Shown here: positions 33,288 through 41,457 of the stretch, piece by piece
How the letters are laid out: each line of letters opens with the position of its first letter
Numbering within the stretch: the stretch's first letter is position 1
Origin: JAFDVL01 sp043736395
GTDB lineage: Bacteria; Acidobacteriota; Blastocatellia; RBC074
Direction of reading: 5' to 3'
Assembly (NCBI GenBank): GCA_043736395.1
Contig: JAYTCQ010000337.1
Coordinates: 1-43,308 of the forward strand
Length of the DNA: 43,308 nt
Notes under the pieces: model-generated
Seen by the model: only the letters and a program-made list of their open reading frames with translations
Databases searched by the model: none
Told to the model about the DNA's origin: nothing
Translations under genes and position numbers: made by a program

Positions 33288-34763
33288 TTAGTTTTTTGGC
33301 ATCAGTTCAGGATGCAATTTCGCCCATTTTAAATAATCCGCAACCGAATAAAATGTCTCGTGCGTATAGAGTTTACCTTTGTCTTCCACTTTTTCCGTCC
33401 AGTCATAACTCCAGTTGTCGCCCGTTTGTTTCATCCATACTCCCAGTCGTTTTTCCATGTCAGCGCGGATCGGCGCAGCGGTTGGGTCAGCGGCAAGATT
33501 ATGTAATTCGTACGGGTCTTTTTCCAAATCGTAAAGCACCCAGGGCTGTTGCTGTGACCGCGCATACATATAACGATTTGTGCGCACACCACGCCATCCA
33601 TTCGTTGTTTCATCGCCGTCATACGGCCCGAAAATTTGGAAGTAAGCCGAATCAGGTAGTTTCTGTGATTGACCCAAAATCACGCCTGACAAATCGTTGC
33701 CCTGCATCGTACGAGGAGATTTCACTCCGCACAGGCTGAGCAGTGTTGGTGCAAAATTCACGTGCGTGAGCATCGCATTGGTTTGCTGCCCCGCTTTCAC
33801 TTGGCGCGGATAGCGCACGATGCCAGGGACACGAATGGATTCCTCCCACGGTTTTCGTTTCAACCGTTTCCCCTGCGAACCAAGCATATCGCCGTGATCC
33901 GAAGTCAAAATAATGATCGTGTCTTCATCCATTTTCAGGTCTTTCAGCGTTTGCAACACGCGCCCCACCTGATCGTCTACGGCGGTGACTTGCGCGTAAT
34001 ACGATGCTACATCCTGACGTTTTCCCATCGCAGTTCCATCAACCCAGTTCGGGCGCATCGTCAATTTTTGCGCGTCGTACATGGCCTCATATTGCGGCGG
34101 CGCTTTATAAGGATCGTGCGGAGGCCCCATCGTCAGCATCAGAAAAAATGGTTGTTGTTGGTTGAATTGTTCACGCAAAAAATCTACCGCAATATCCGTC
34201 CAGCCTTCAGCTTCGTATTTGCCCAGCTTGATCGGCGTCGCATCATTCCGAAAATAATGATTGTCAAAATGACGATGCGAACATTCGTGCGCCGCCCAAA
34301 AATCAAAGCCCTGTCGACGTTCTCCCGGCGGTACAAATCCAGGTTCGCGCTGCCCGCCGTCCAGATGCCATTTGCCGATGAAGCCCGTGCGATACCCTGC
34401 CTGTTTTAGCAATTCCGCCAGCGTCGTTTCCGATTCACGCAGGCGCAAATCATTCGCCGTCATCCCATTTTTATTGGCGTATTTTCCCGATAGTAAATTC
34501 GCCCGCGCCGGACAGCAAACCGGCGTATTCGCAAACGTCTGTTTGAAGAGCATCCCCTCCGCCGCGAGCCTGTCAATATTGGGTGTTTTGACATCCGTGT
34601 TTCCCATACAGCCCAGCGATTGGGCACGCAATTGATCGGGCATCAGGAATAAAATATTCGGACGTTTTTTCGCCTGCGTTGAGGCGATGACAGCTCTTGC
34701 GTGATGATCAGTGGTCAGGATTGCCAGAGAGGCAATCAGGAGTGAAAGAATTCGTTTTTGCAT
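33288..34763 (-). CDS. Exported sulfatase (formylglycine-dependent), first of three
   Basis: The start is ATG 34763 (491 residues); the frame extends five codons to a GTG without a better site. A signal peptide (ILSLLIASLAIL) precedes RPNILFLMPDQLRAQSLGC, the N-terminal metal strand of type I sulfatases. The maturation motif is CCPAR (Cys83 becomes formylglycine), followed by the LLSGKYANKNGM helix, then GKWHLDGG, MLTMGPPHDP and ILTSDHGDMLGSQG with the second pair of metal ligands. It should remove sulfate esters from carbohydrates outside the cytoplasm. The maturation enzyme is not in the window. It lies 29 bp after the second sulfatase gene and 11 bp before the GMC oxidoreductase gene. Confidence 0.92.
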   Translation of the reverse strand: MQKRILSLLIASLAILTTDHHARAVIASTQAKKRPNILFLMPDQLRAQSLGCMGNTDVKTPNIDRLAAEGMLFKQTFANTPVCCPARANLLSGKYANKNGMTANDLRLRESETTLAELLKQAGYRTGFIGKWHLDGGQREPGFVPPGERRQGFDFWAAHECSHRHFDNHYFRNDATPIKLGKYEAEGWTDIAVDFLREQFNQQQPFFLMLTMGPPHDPYKAPPQYEAMYDAQKLTMRPNWVDGTAMGKRQDVASYYAQVTAVDDQVGRVLQTLKDLKMDEDTIIILTSDHGDMLGSQGKRLKRKPWEESIRVPGIVRYPRQVKAGQQTNAMLTHVNFAPTLLSLCGVKSPRTMQGNDLSGVILGQSQKLPDSAYFQIFGPYDGDETTNGWRGVRTNRYMYARSQQQPWVLYDLEKDPYELHNLAADPTAAPIRADMEKRLGVWMKQTGDNWSYDWTEKVEDKGKLYTHETFYSVADYLKWAKLHPELMPKN

Positions 34764-34792
34764 AAGACTCAATTCCACGGGTCTCTAGTAAT

Positions 34793-36442
34793 TCATTTTG
34801 TTCTTGTTGGTGGTGGTTGCGGATTTGGATTCGTAAACGGCGGACGCTCAAACGTCTGTCCATCACCCACCACACGCGGGTCGCCGGACGCTTGCAGAAC
34901 TTTCATTAATTGCGCTGCCATCTTTGTTTTCTCTTTGGCATAGACGGCATCTCCTGCGACGTTCTTCATCTGGTACGGATCCTGACGTAAATCATACAAC
35001 TCTTCGCCAGGGCGTTGCGCAAAAGCCATTTCGTAAAAACGCTTCCATTGAGATTCTTTGCGATGCAGCACTAACCAGGCTTTGGTCGGACTTGCATCCA
35101 TGTCAGCGAAAGCCGCATAAGTATTGGTTTCGAGATCTTCCTGCGTCGGTGTATCGGTGTCAGTCACCGTGACCGGATAGCCAAGCGGCCAACGTTCTGG
35201 TTTAAAGTTACGAATGTACAAAAAATCAGGCGTTCGTAACGAACGTTGCGGATAAGGCAAATTATTTTCATTAGCAAAAGCAACGTGGCGTTCGCGTCCG
35301 GCGATGACCCAGTTGCGAGTGTTGTCTACCTGCCCGCTTTTGTTGGAGCGCAAAACACTCAGAATGCTGCGTGCGTTCATCCCTGAAGGCAATGGTACAC
35401 CTGCCGCTTCTAAAAATGTAGGTGCTAAATCAGGCAAACTCACAAGGTCTTCTACGACGCGCCCGGCTTTGCCTCCCATACTTTTCGGCAACTGTGCAAT
35501 CAACGCTACCCCTGTCCCGAAATCATATAAGTTACATTTACCGTTGGTCACGCCCGGCATCCCATGATCACCGGAAATTACAATGAGCGTGTTTTCAAGA
35601 TCGCCCGTCTCTTCCAATTTTTTCATCAACAACCCAATGTAAGCGTCGTATGCCTGAACCTCGCCAAGGTAATCAGCCAGGTCTTCACGCACTTCCGGCA
35701 CGTCTGGCAGAAAAGGCGGCAACTTACCTTTCAAAGCGTCAGGATCAATATTCCATAATTTTTTGCCTGAGCCTTTAATCCAACGGCGATGCGTAGTGGT
35801 GGGACCAAACCAATACATCCACGGTTGTCCGGCTTTGCGATTCGCGAGAAACGCTTCAAAATTCCCTTTCACTTGTCCATAAATTTTTTCGCGGGCAGCT
35901 TCAAATGATTGCCCCTCGTTCAACATTTTCGTCATATTTTCAGAAAAATCGTTCGGCAAATTCCCGGCTTTTTCATACTCATATTTTCCTGCCCCAAACG
36001 GCGCATCATTCGGCGCCCCGGGGCTCCAAACCTTATACGTCTCTCCGATATGATAGCCAGCATCACGCAGCAAATGCGGGAAGCTTGGTATTGCCGCATC
36101 CCATTCCGCTGTCTGCAAAATCGCCCCGCGTCCGGTATTGAAAAAGTAACGACCCGATAACAATGCGCTACGACATGGAGTGCAGGAAGGTGCGTTTACA
36201 AACGCCCGGCGAAAGACCGTTCCGGCGCGTGCGACTCGATCAATATTCGGCGTTTTGACTACCTGATTGAGCGAAGGCGTTTTTTCCAGCGTCGCATATA
36301 TGCTGGCATATCGTCCCCAATCATCAGCAAAGCAAAACAAAATATTAGGGCGTGCAATAGGGCGTTGCGCCGTAGTATTCATTGGGATTTGCAAAATACA
36401 AATCAGAAAAAAGAAAAGGATTAGGATGCGTTGAATTTTCAT
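34793..36442 (-). CDS. Exported sulfatase, second of three (CTPCR motif)
   Basis: The start is ATG 36442 (549 residues), with AAGGGA 8 bases upstream and a signal peptide (ILILFFFLICILQI) immediately following. Type I sulfatase landmarks are RPNILFCFADDWGRYASIY with the Asp pair, the maturation motif CTPCR (Cys87) in APSCTPCRSALLSGRYF, and VISGDHGMPGVTNGKCNLYD with the later metal ligands. The Cys in the fourth motif position is an accepted variant. The C-terminus after TNPN is Pro-rich. It is diverged from both neighbouring sulfatases, so this is not a recent tandem duplication, and the three probably attack different sulfate positions on one glycan. Confidence 0.92.
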   Translation of the reverse strand: MKIQRILILFFFLICILQIPMNTTAQRPIARPNILFCFADDWGRYASIYATLEKTPSLNQVVKTPNIDRVARAGTVFRRAFVNAPSCTPCRSALLSGRYFFNTGRGAILQTAEWDAAIPSFPHLLRDAGYHIGETYKVWSPGAPNDAPFGAGKYEYEKAGNLPNDFSENMTKMLNEGQSFEAAREKIYGQVKGNFEAFLANRKAGQPWMYWFGPTTTHRRWIKGSGKKLWNIDPDALKGKLPPFLPDVPEVREDLADYLGEVQAYDAYIGLLMKKLEETGDLENTLIVISGDHGMPGVTNGKCNLYDFGTGVALIAQLPKSMGGKAGRVVEDLVSLPDLAPTFLEAAGVPLPSGMNARSILSVLRSNKSGQVDNTRNWVIAGRERHVAFANENNLPYPQRSLRTPDFLYIRNFKPERWPLGYPVTVTDTDTPTQEDLETNTYAAFADMDASPTKAWLVLHRKESQWKRFYEMAFAQRPGEELYDLRQDPYQMKNVAGDAVYAKEKTKMAAQLMKVLQASGDPRVVGDGQTFERPPFTNPNPQPPPTRTK

Positions 36443-36493
36443 TATTGTGTCCCTTGGTTCAGCCAATATTCCGTGAAAAATTTTCCATGTTTG

Positions 36494-37861
36494 CTACCGC
36501 GCTGCCGCTTTCAATTCCATGAATCGTTTGCGCAACATCGCTAAATTTTTCGACTGTGACGGATCGCTGATCAAATTATGCTCTTCCTGTGGATCATGTT
36601 TTAAGTCGAACAGTTCTTCCGTTTTGAAATCCGGCCAGTAAATATATTTCATCTCGCGTTGCACGAGAGCTTCCGACGAAGGAATAAAATCTGTCTTGCG
36701 AATTGTTGCATGTTCATAAAAAAATTCTTGCCGCCACGATGGTTTTTTCCTGGCTAAATAGAGCGGAGAAAAATCACGTCCCTGCATTTTTTCTGGAGCA
36801 GCAATCTTCGTCGCAGCCAATATTGTCGGGGCTAAATCCACGTTTAGTACAAAATCATCATTCGTCATGCCACGTTTATTTTTCGGCATTCGCGGATCGC
36901 GCACAATCAATGGTACACGGATAGATTCTTGGTACGGATACCATTTGTCTGCCAAGCCATGTTCGCCGTGAAAATATCCATTGTCCGTAGTGAAAATCAC
37001 CAGCGTATTTTCATCAAGTCCCTGCGCTTTCAATGCTGCCAGCACGCGTCCGACCGTCGCATCTACTTCAGTCGCCAATCGGTAATACGCTTTCATGTAT
37101 TCCTGATATTTTTCCGGCGTATCGAACCGCCAATGCCAGCGATTGCGACCTTCATTTTTTTCGTTCGCAATGAACGGAGGCAGTCGTTTGAAATATTCAT
37201 CGCCCGCCGTTTTCGGAATTGGAATTTTGACATTTTGATAAAGCGATTCACTTTGCGGTTGATACAAATATTGCTTCGGATTTTCGTCTTCGGCGTGTGT
37301 TGCGAAAAATGCCACCGTCAAACAAAACGGCTTATCTTTCGGGCGTTCGCGCAAAAATTCCAACGCATCATTTTCATTTTTCTGCGTCACATGAATCGTC
37401 GTGCCATCAGGATTTTTTTGATAATGCGTACCCGCGTACGACCGCCCGAAATCATATTTATCCGCCGGAAATTTCCCGTTGTGCCATTTGCCGATATGCC
37501 CGACCCAATATCCGTTTGCTCGCAGTAACCCCGGATAAGTTTCGCTCCACGGCGTCTTGAACATTTCAAACGCCGGATTCCCATGCCGCGCCATCCATTG
37601 CCCCGTCAGCAACGAAGCGCGACTGACACCACAAATCGAAGTCGTCACATGATTGCGCGTAAAGCGTACGCCCGACCGCGCCAGCTCATCAATGTTCGGA
37701 GTTTTGACAACCGGATTTCCCGCAATCCCCAGCGTATCATTACGCCAATCATCAGCATACAGAAGCAAAATATTTTGCTTCGGCTGCGCAAATAGCTGCG
37801 GAATGGCGAGGGAAATTAAAGCCATCCAAAACACCACAGCCATCATATATTTTCTTTTCAT
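36494..37861 (-). CDS. Exported sulfatase, third of three (atypical CGVSR motif)
   Basis: The 455-residue product opens the operon. A signal peptide (MMAVVFWMALISLAI, then LFAQ) precedes QNILLLYADDWRNDTLGIAG. The maturation motif reads CGVSR (Cys77) in SICGVSRASLLTGQ: the Pro of the CxPxR consensus is Val. Because the formylglycine-generating enzyme normally recognises CxPxR, conversion may be less efficient, though I believe related planctomycete and acidobacterial sequences share this variant. Other landmarks are GHIGKWHNGKF, TVAFFATHAEDENP and IFTTDNGYFHGEHGLADK, the second metal site, which resembles iduronate-2-sulfatase-type enzymes. It lies 54 bp after the frameshifted HEAT gene and 51 bp before the next sulfatase. 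Confidence 0.9.
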   Translation of the reverse strand: MKRKYMMAVVFWMALISLAIPQLFAQPKQNILLLYADDWRNDTLGIAGNPVVKTPNIDELARSGVRFTRNHVTTSICGVSRASLLTGQWMARHGNPAFEMFKTPWSETYPGLLRANGYWVGHIGKWHNGKFPADKYDFGRSYAGTHYQKNPDGTTIHVTQKNENDALEFLRERPKDKPFCLTVAFFATHAEDENPKQYLYQPQSESLYQNVKIPIPKTAGDEYFKRLPPFIANEKNEGRNRWHWRFDTPEKYQEYMKAYYRLATEVDATVGRVLAALKAQGLDENTLVIFTTDNGYFHGEHGLADKWYPYQESIRVPLIVRDPRMPKNKRGMTNDDFVLNVDLAPTILAATKIAAPEKMQGRDFSPLYLARKKPSWRQEFFYEHATIRKTDFIPSSEALVQREMKYIYWPDFKTEELFDLKHDPQEEHNLISDPSQSKNLAMLRKRFMELKAAAR

Positions 37862-37915
37862 AAATTTATTTTTTGCTATTAAATGAGGCTATTGAATAAT
37901 TGTCCTGATTGATCA

Positions 37916-39058
37916 TTAGTTTATTTTTATTCCTAAAGCCTTAGCGTTGAAAGGCAATCGAAGCAAATGCCCATTATAGACGATATAGATTTGATTTGCG
38001 GTTTCATCTACCCACATGTCCATACTGCTAAAGATTATTTCTGGCAATTCAAGCACGGGGAAAAACTTGAAGGTTCCAATATTGTATCGCCCTATTTTGG
38101 TCAAATTCTTTTCTCTGTTAGGGATCGCCGCCCAGTACTCAGATGATTGCTGGATTGGTTGCAAGGGGCGAGTTATTTGTTGCTCCAAAGGCTCAAATTC
38201 ACCCTGAAGTATCTGGATAGAACCAGTGGCAGGATTTAATAAGACATGTTCTCTCCGATTCGCCTCGGAATAACGCGGAAATAAGATTTTCCCAGTTATT
38301 GGAAGCGGTATGAACGGATAAGTAAAATCGGACTCAATGACTATTTCTTTTTTGGTAAGTAGGTTAATTCTTACTAACTTGTTTATTTCTTCTGAACCAT
38401 TTTCCTTTTTCGCTGTCACAAGCCAGCGACCGTCTGGAGAGACTAACTGTCCAAAATAATTTCCTTGAAGAAACAGTTTGGGTTCTATTCCATTTTGACA
38501 TCGCCATAATCCTTCCTGATCTTTGTACTTACCAGTTCTGATGAAATCTTTGCCCGACTGGATTTTCCAGCGGGGTTCCCGCTCCAGCCAGGGGAACGCA
38601 CGCATCTCTTCTGGTAAATCATCCTTTTCACCCAAAATCTGACAAGTGCTTGGCTGCTCAGTAACCTGACCGATTTTCCCTTGTGATACCACATGCCAAT
38701 TGACACTATTATCCCAACCAGTTTTTTTTACCTCTTCCCAATTCTCATCTTTTTCTTTGATTAATACGCGTACTTCGTTGCCTTGCATGCAAACCTGCTT
38801 GACGGGATGTGCGTCATCAACGGATAACACTTCAAGATCAGGAATCTTCTCTTTTAATGCATAGCGAAGCTCAAATTGACCGGACGATTTCAAAACATTA
38901 AAAAATTTATTGAGCTGTTGATGTGGCTCTTTAGTCTTGGCAGAAAGATAATCCTTAACGTGATAAATATTTGCGGCATAAACTCTCCGCCCACCATTTT
39001 TATTGAGGTGAATAAATTCTTCTTCCGTTCCACCGGTTCCCCAACCAGGTAAATCCAA
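37916..39058 (-). pseudogene. C-terminal half of the frameshifted HEAT/propeller protein
   Basis: This 380-codon frame has no proper start: its first codon is TTG without a ribosome-binding site, and the first ATG comes about 90 codons in. Its N-terminal residues (LDLPGWGTGGTEEEFIHL, then GGRRVYAANIYHVKDYL) read as a direct continuation of the upstream frame after DTLPP; adding one C to the C6 run (plus-strand G6 at 39059-39064) joins them exactly. The region holds propeller-like strands (FGQLVSPDGRWLVTAKK and LLRLPFNAK at the end). I therefore treat it as the rest of the gene at 38890-41421, either a real frameshift or a homopolymer sequencing error. Confidence 0.75.
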
Positions 39059-41421
39059 GGGGGGAGAGTATCAAAATTCACTTCGTCAATGAGTACTCGC
39101 AGTTGCTGCAATTCATCGCTTGTCAATTTGCGGTACTCTTCCCTGCCTTTAATATGTGACTTAATTATTTCGGCGCTATCGCCACGAATTATCACGGAAA
39201 CACTACTATCTGTTCTAAACGGAGAGGTATCTGAATAATACACTTCATAGTGTGCATAAATTTCAGTCACAGGGTTTTTCTTAACGACCTCATGCAATTT
39301 TGACTCCCACTTTTTCCATTCTTCCCGATATTTTGGGTGAGGATCAAAGTTATAATTAGCACCAAGAATAAGAGCTTCTCCTTGATGCCGAGCATGAATA
39401 AGATTCCGTGATTCTGCACTATCTTCACTCTCCAAATAACGCTCAGCAGCGAGGTATAGTTGTTTGTCTTTCGAGTTCAGAAATTCAGCTAACGAATCTA
39501 CAGAAAGCCTTTCTCTGACCATCCGCGCGCAAGCCAGCAACGCAATTTGCGCAGCACTATCTTTTCCTTTAATGATCTCCTCAGCTTTAGCCCCATCACC
39601 TAAAACTACAGCTCCAATTCCCACAACATAGCCTTTCTGATCCATCATTAATTGAAGTCGGGAACTAGCATTAACGCGTAATAATTGGCGGCGTTGTAAA
39701 GCTAGAAGCAGTGTTTCAAGGTTGGCGTTACCGCTCGATAATTGCTCGGCAATTGCGGAATCAATTGATGGAAATTCCCAGCGCTGTATGATCGTCCAAA
39801 AATTATTGGCAACTTCAGGTTTTTCAATTTGAAGTTTTTTCCAGTGAAGAATAGCTTTCCCTGCGAGTTCTTCAGAAGCATATTTTGACTCGCTTATAAT
39901 TTTTCCAATTTCTTCACCCGTAGAGTTTCCATCACCCCGAAAATATAAGTGACGCTTCCCTCGACGCTCTGAAATTTCAAATTTAGATTTAGTAGCGCAC
40001 GTTTCTAAAGCTGCAATTTTTTCTTCATCGGTAAGTCCTCCACAAGCAATGAAGGCTTTCATTACACTGTACGTTGAGTAGTCCTCATTTTTAACTAAAG
40101 CTGCTCTTAGAACGGGAACGATTTCAGTTGGGTGATACCATTCCAAAACCTCGGCAGCCTGAGATCGGATCCGCTCTGAATCGTTTTGAATAATCCAAAG
40201 CAGACTGGGTACGGCCTCTGATATTTTGATTCGCTTTAATCCTTCAACAATATCAATTCTTAAAGAATTTGCTTCGGTTCTATTGTCATTGTTGTCTCTG
40301 CGTTTTAATTTGATCCCAGATTCATCACCAACTGAAGCCCAACCTGGGTTGGACAACCATGGTAACAAAAGTACGAGTACATCTTCTCGTGTATTTTTTC
40401 TTGTGAATTGTATGAGACAGCTAACTGCGGCGTTGTGAATAATCGGATTGTTATTTCCAATAAGCTTGCTAACAACTGGAACCCATAGATCAGGTTTATT
40501 TTTAACTGGGACGGCTAAGGGGAAAAGATTCGAATACCCATCTTTTGCTTGAATCAAAGTCTCATCAGAAAATAACGATAGATACCAATCATTGCGTCCA
40601 TCCCATTCTACGTCTAATAAACTTTTAATAGCTTGTTGTCTGGCCCCAGCTGGAGCTTGCCGATTAGCTACTATTTCCTTCAGTAGCTCACGAAATTTTT
40701 TGATTTGTGTTGCTTCATTACTTTCGACTGCATGTTTGTGTAATAAGCCTGCTGCTAGAGCTGCAATGTGCGGTGAAAAACTCTTTGCATGATTTTCCAG
40801 CAATGGGTTTGCTGTTTGCCAATCCAATTTGGCTAACCCTTCGAGATATTGCCCACCTTCCAAGTCAGCATTATCTACTTTTATGTTTTTCGCACCTTGC
40901 ACCAATTCATCGCGTAAAAACTCACTGTGCGTCATTAACCAATCGCGTAGCCTTCTGTGTGTAACATCACGAGGGTAATATTGATATTCAGGGGTGTTGC
41001 GTTGGTCGAGAACTCTTTTCACCAGAGTGTGGGCTTCAGCGTTATTTGGTAAATATTCTATCACCCAAAAAGAAAAATCTGGTTCCTCTTCCACAGCTTG
41101 TAAAAATCTATGCTGGACTTTTTCAGAAGGCTTACGATTCGTTTCCTGCCTGAATTGGGTTTCCCAATATTCCATTAACAGCTTGATTGGCGCGTCATCA
41201 CCTGGATCAGCAGGATTGGTGTGAGAATATTCCAAAGCTGAACCACCAAAGGCAGCCTGTATATCGGCAAGCTCTTTAATTTGCGGCGGAGGTGGTGCTG
41301 GATGCTCAAGCAGTTGCGCGATAACACTTGCAAGATTCGTTACTGGCTGCTGAGCGTACGCAGGCAATGGAATCGAAATAAGAAGTAAAACAGTTAAAGT
41401 GAGAACCGCTATTTTTCTCAT
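38890..41421 (-). CDS. Exported HEAT-repeat protein, reading frame broken near its end
   Basis: The start is ATG 41421, with CTGGAG 8 bases upstream and a signal peptide (IAVLTLTVLLLISI, then AYAQQ). The body (to about residue 740) is helical with HEAT-like repeats, for example AALAAGLLHKHAV, IIHNAAVSCLIQFTR and SERIRSQAAEVLEWY, which usually bind other proteins or act as lyase-type scaffolds. A beta segment (EIYAHYEVYYSD and SVSVIIRGDSAEI) follows. The native frame appears to end at DTLPP (codons reading into the C6 run at 39059-39064); beyond that this frame runs 55 codons of low-quality sequence to a stop at 38890. With one base added the full product would be about 1220 residues. The function is unknown. 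The gene lies 36 bp downstream of the acylase gene. Confidence 0.78.
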   Translation of the reverse strand: MRKIAVLTLTVLLLISIPLPAYAQQPVTNLASVIAQLLEHPAPPPPQIKELADIQAAFGGSALEYSHTNPADPGDDAPIKLLMEYWETQFRQETNRKPSEKVQHRFLQAVEEEPDFSFWVIEYLPNNAEAHTLVKRVLDQRNTPEYQYYPRDVTHRRLRDWLMTHSEFLRDELVQGAKNIKVDNADLEGGQYLEGLAKLDWQTANPLLENHAKSFSPHIAALAAGLLHKHAVESNEATQIKKFRELLKEIVANRQAPAGARQQAIKSLLDVEWDGRNDWYLSLFSDETLIQAKDGYSNLFPLAVPVKNKPDLWVPVVSKLIGNNNPIIHNAAVSCLIQFTRKNTREDVLVLLLPWLSNPGWASVGDESGIKLKRRDNNDNRTEANSLRIDIVEGLKRIKISEAVPSLLWIIQNDSERIRSQAAEVLEWYHPTEIVPVLRAALVKNEDYSTYSVMKAFIACGGLTDEEKIAALETCATKSKFEISERRGKRHLYFRGDGNSTGEEIGKIISESKYASEELAGKAILHWKKLQIEKPEVANNFWTIIQRWEFPSIDSAIAEQLSSGNANLETLLLALQRRQLLRVNASSRLQLMMDQKGYVVGIGAVVLGDGAKAEEIIKGKDSAAQIALLACARMVRERLSVDSLAEFLNSKDKQLYLAAERYLESEDSAESRNLIHARHQGEALILGANYNFDPHPKYREEWKKWESKLHEVVKKNPVTEIYAHYEVYYSDTSPFRTDSSVSVIIRGDSAEIIKSHIKGREEYRKLTSDELQQLRVLIDEVNFDTLPPWIYLVGEPVERKKNLFTSIKMVGGEFMPQIFITLRIIFLPRLKSHINSSINFLMF

Positions 41422-41457
41422 AAAAAATCTCCAGATTTTTTCCAACAAATATTCCTT

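Noticed and set aside
36929..37528. 199-codon plus-strand frame opposite the third sulfatase
   Set aside because: Antisense shadow of conserved sulfatase motifs; Ile/Phe/Arg-rich composition and no start signals.
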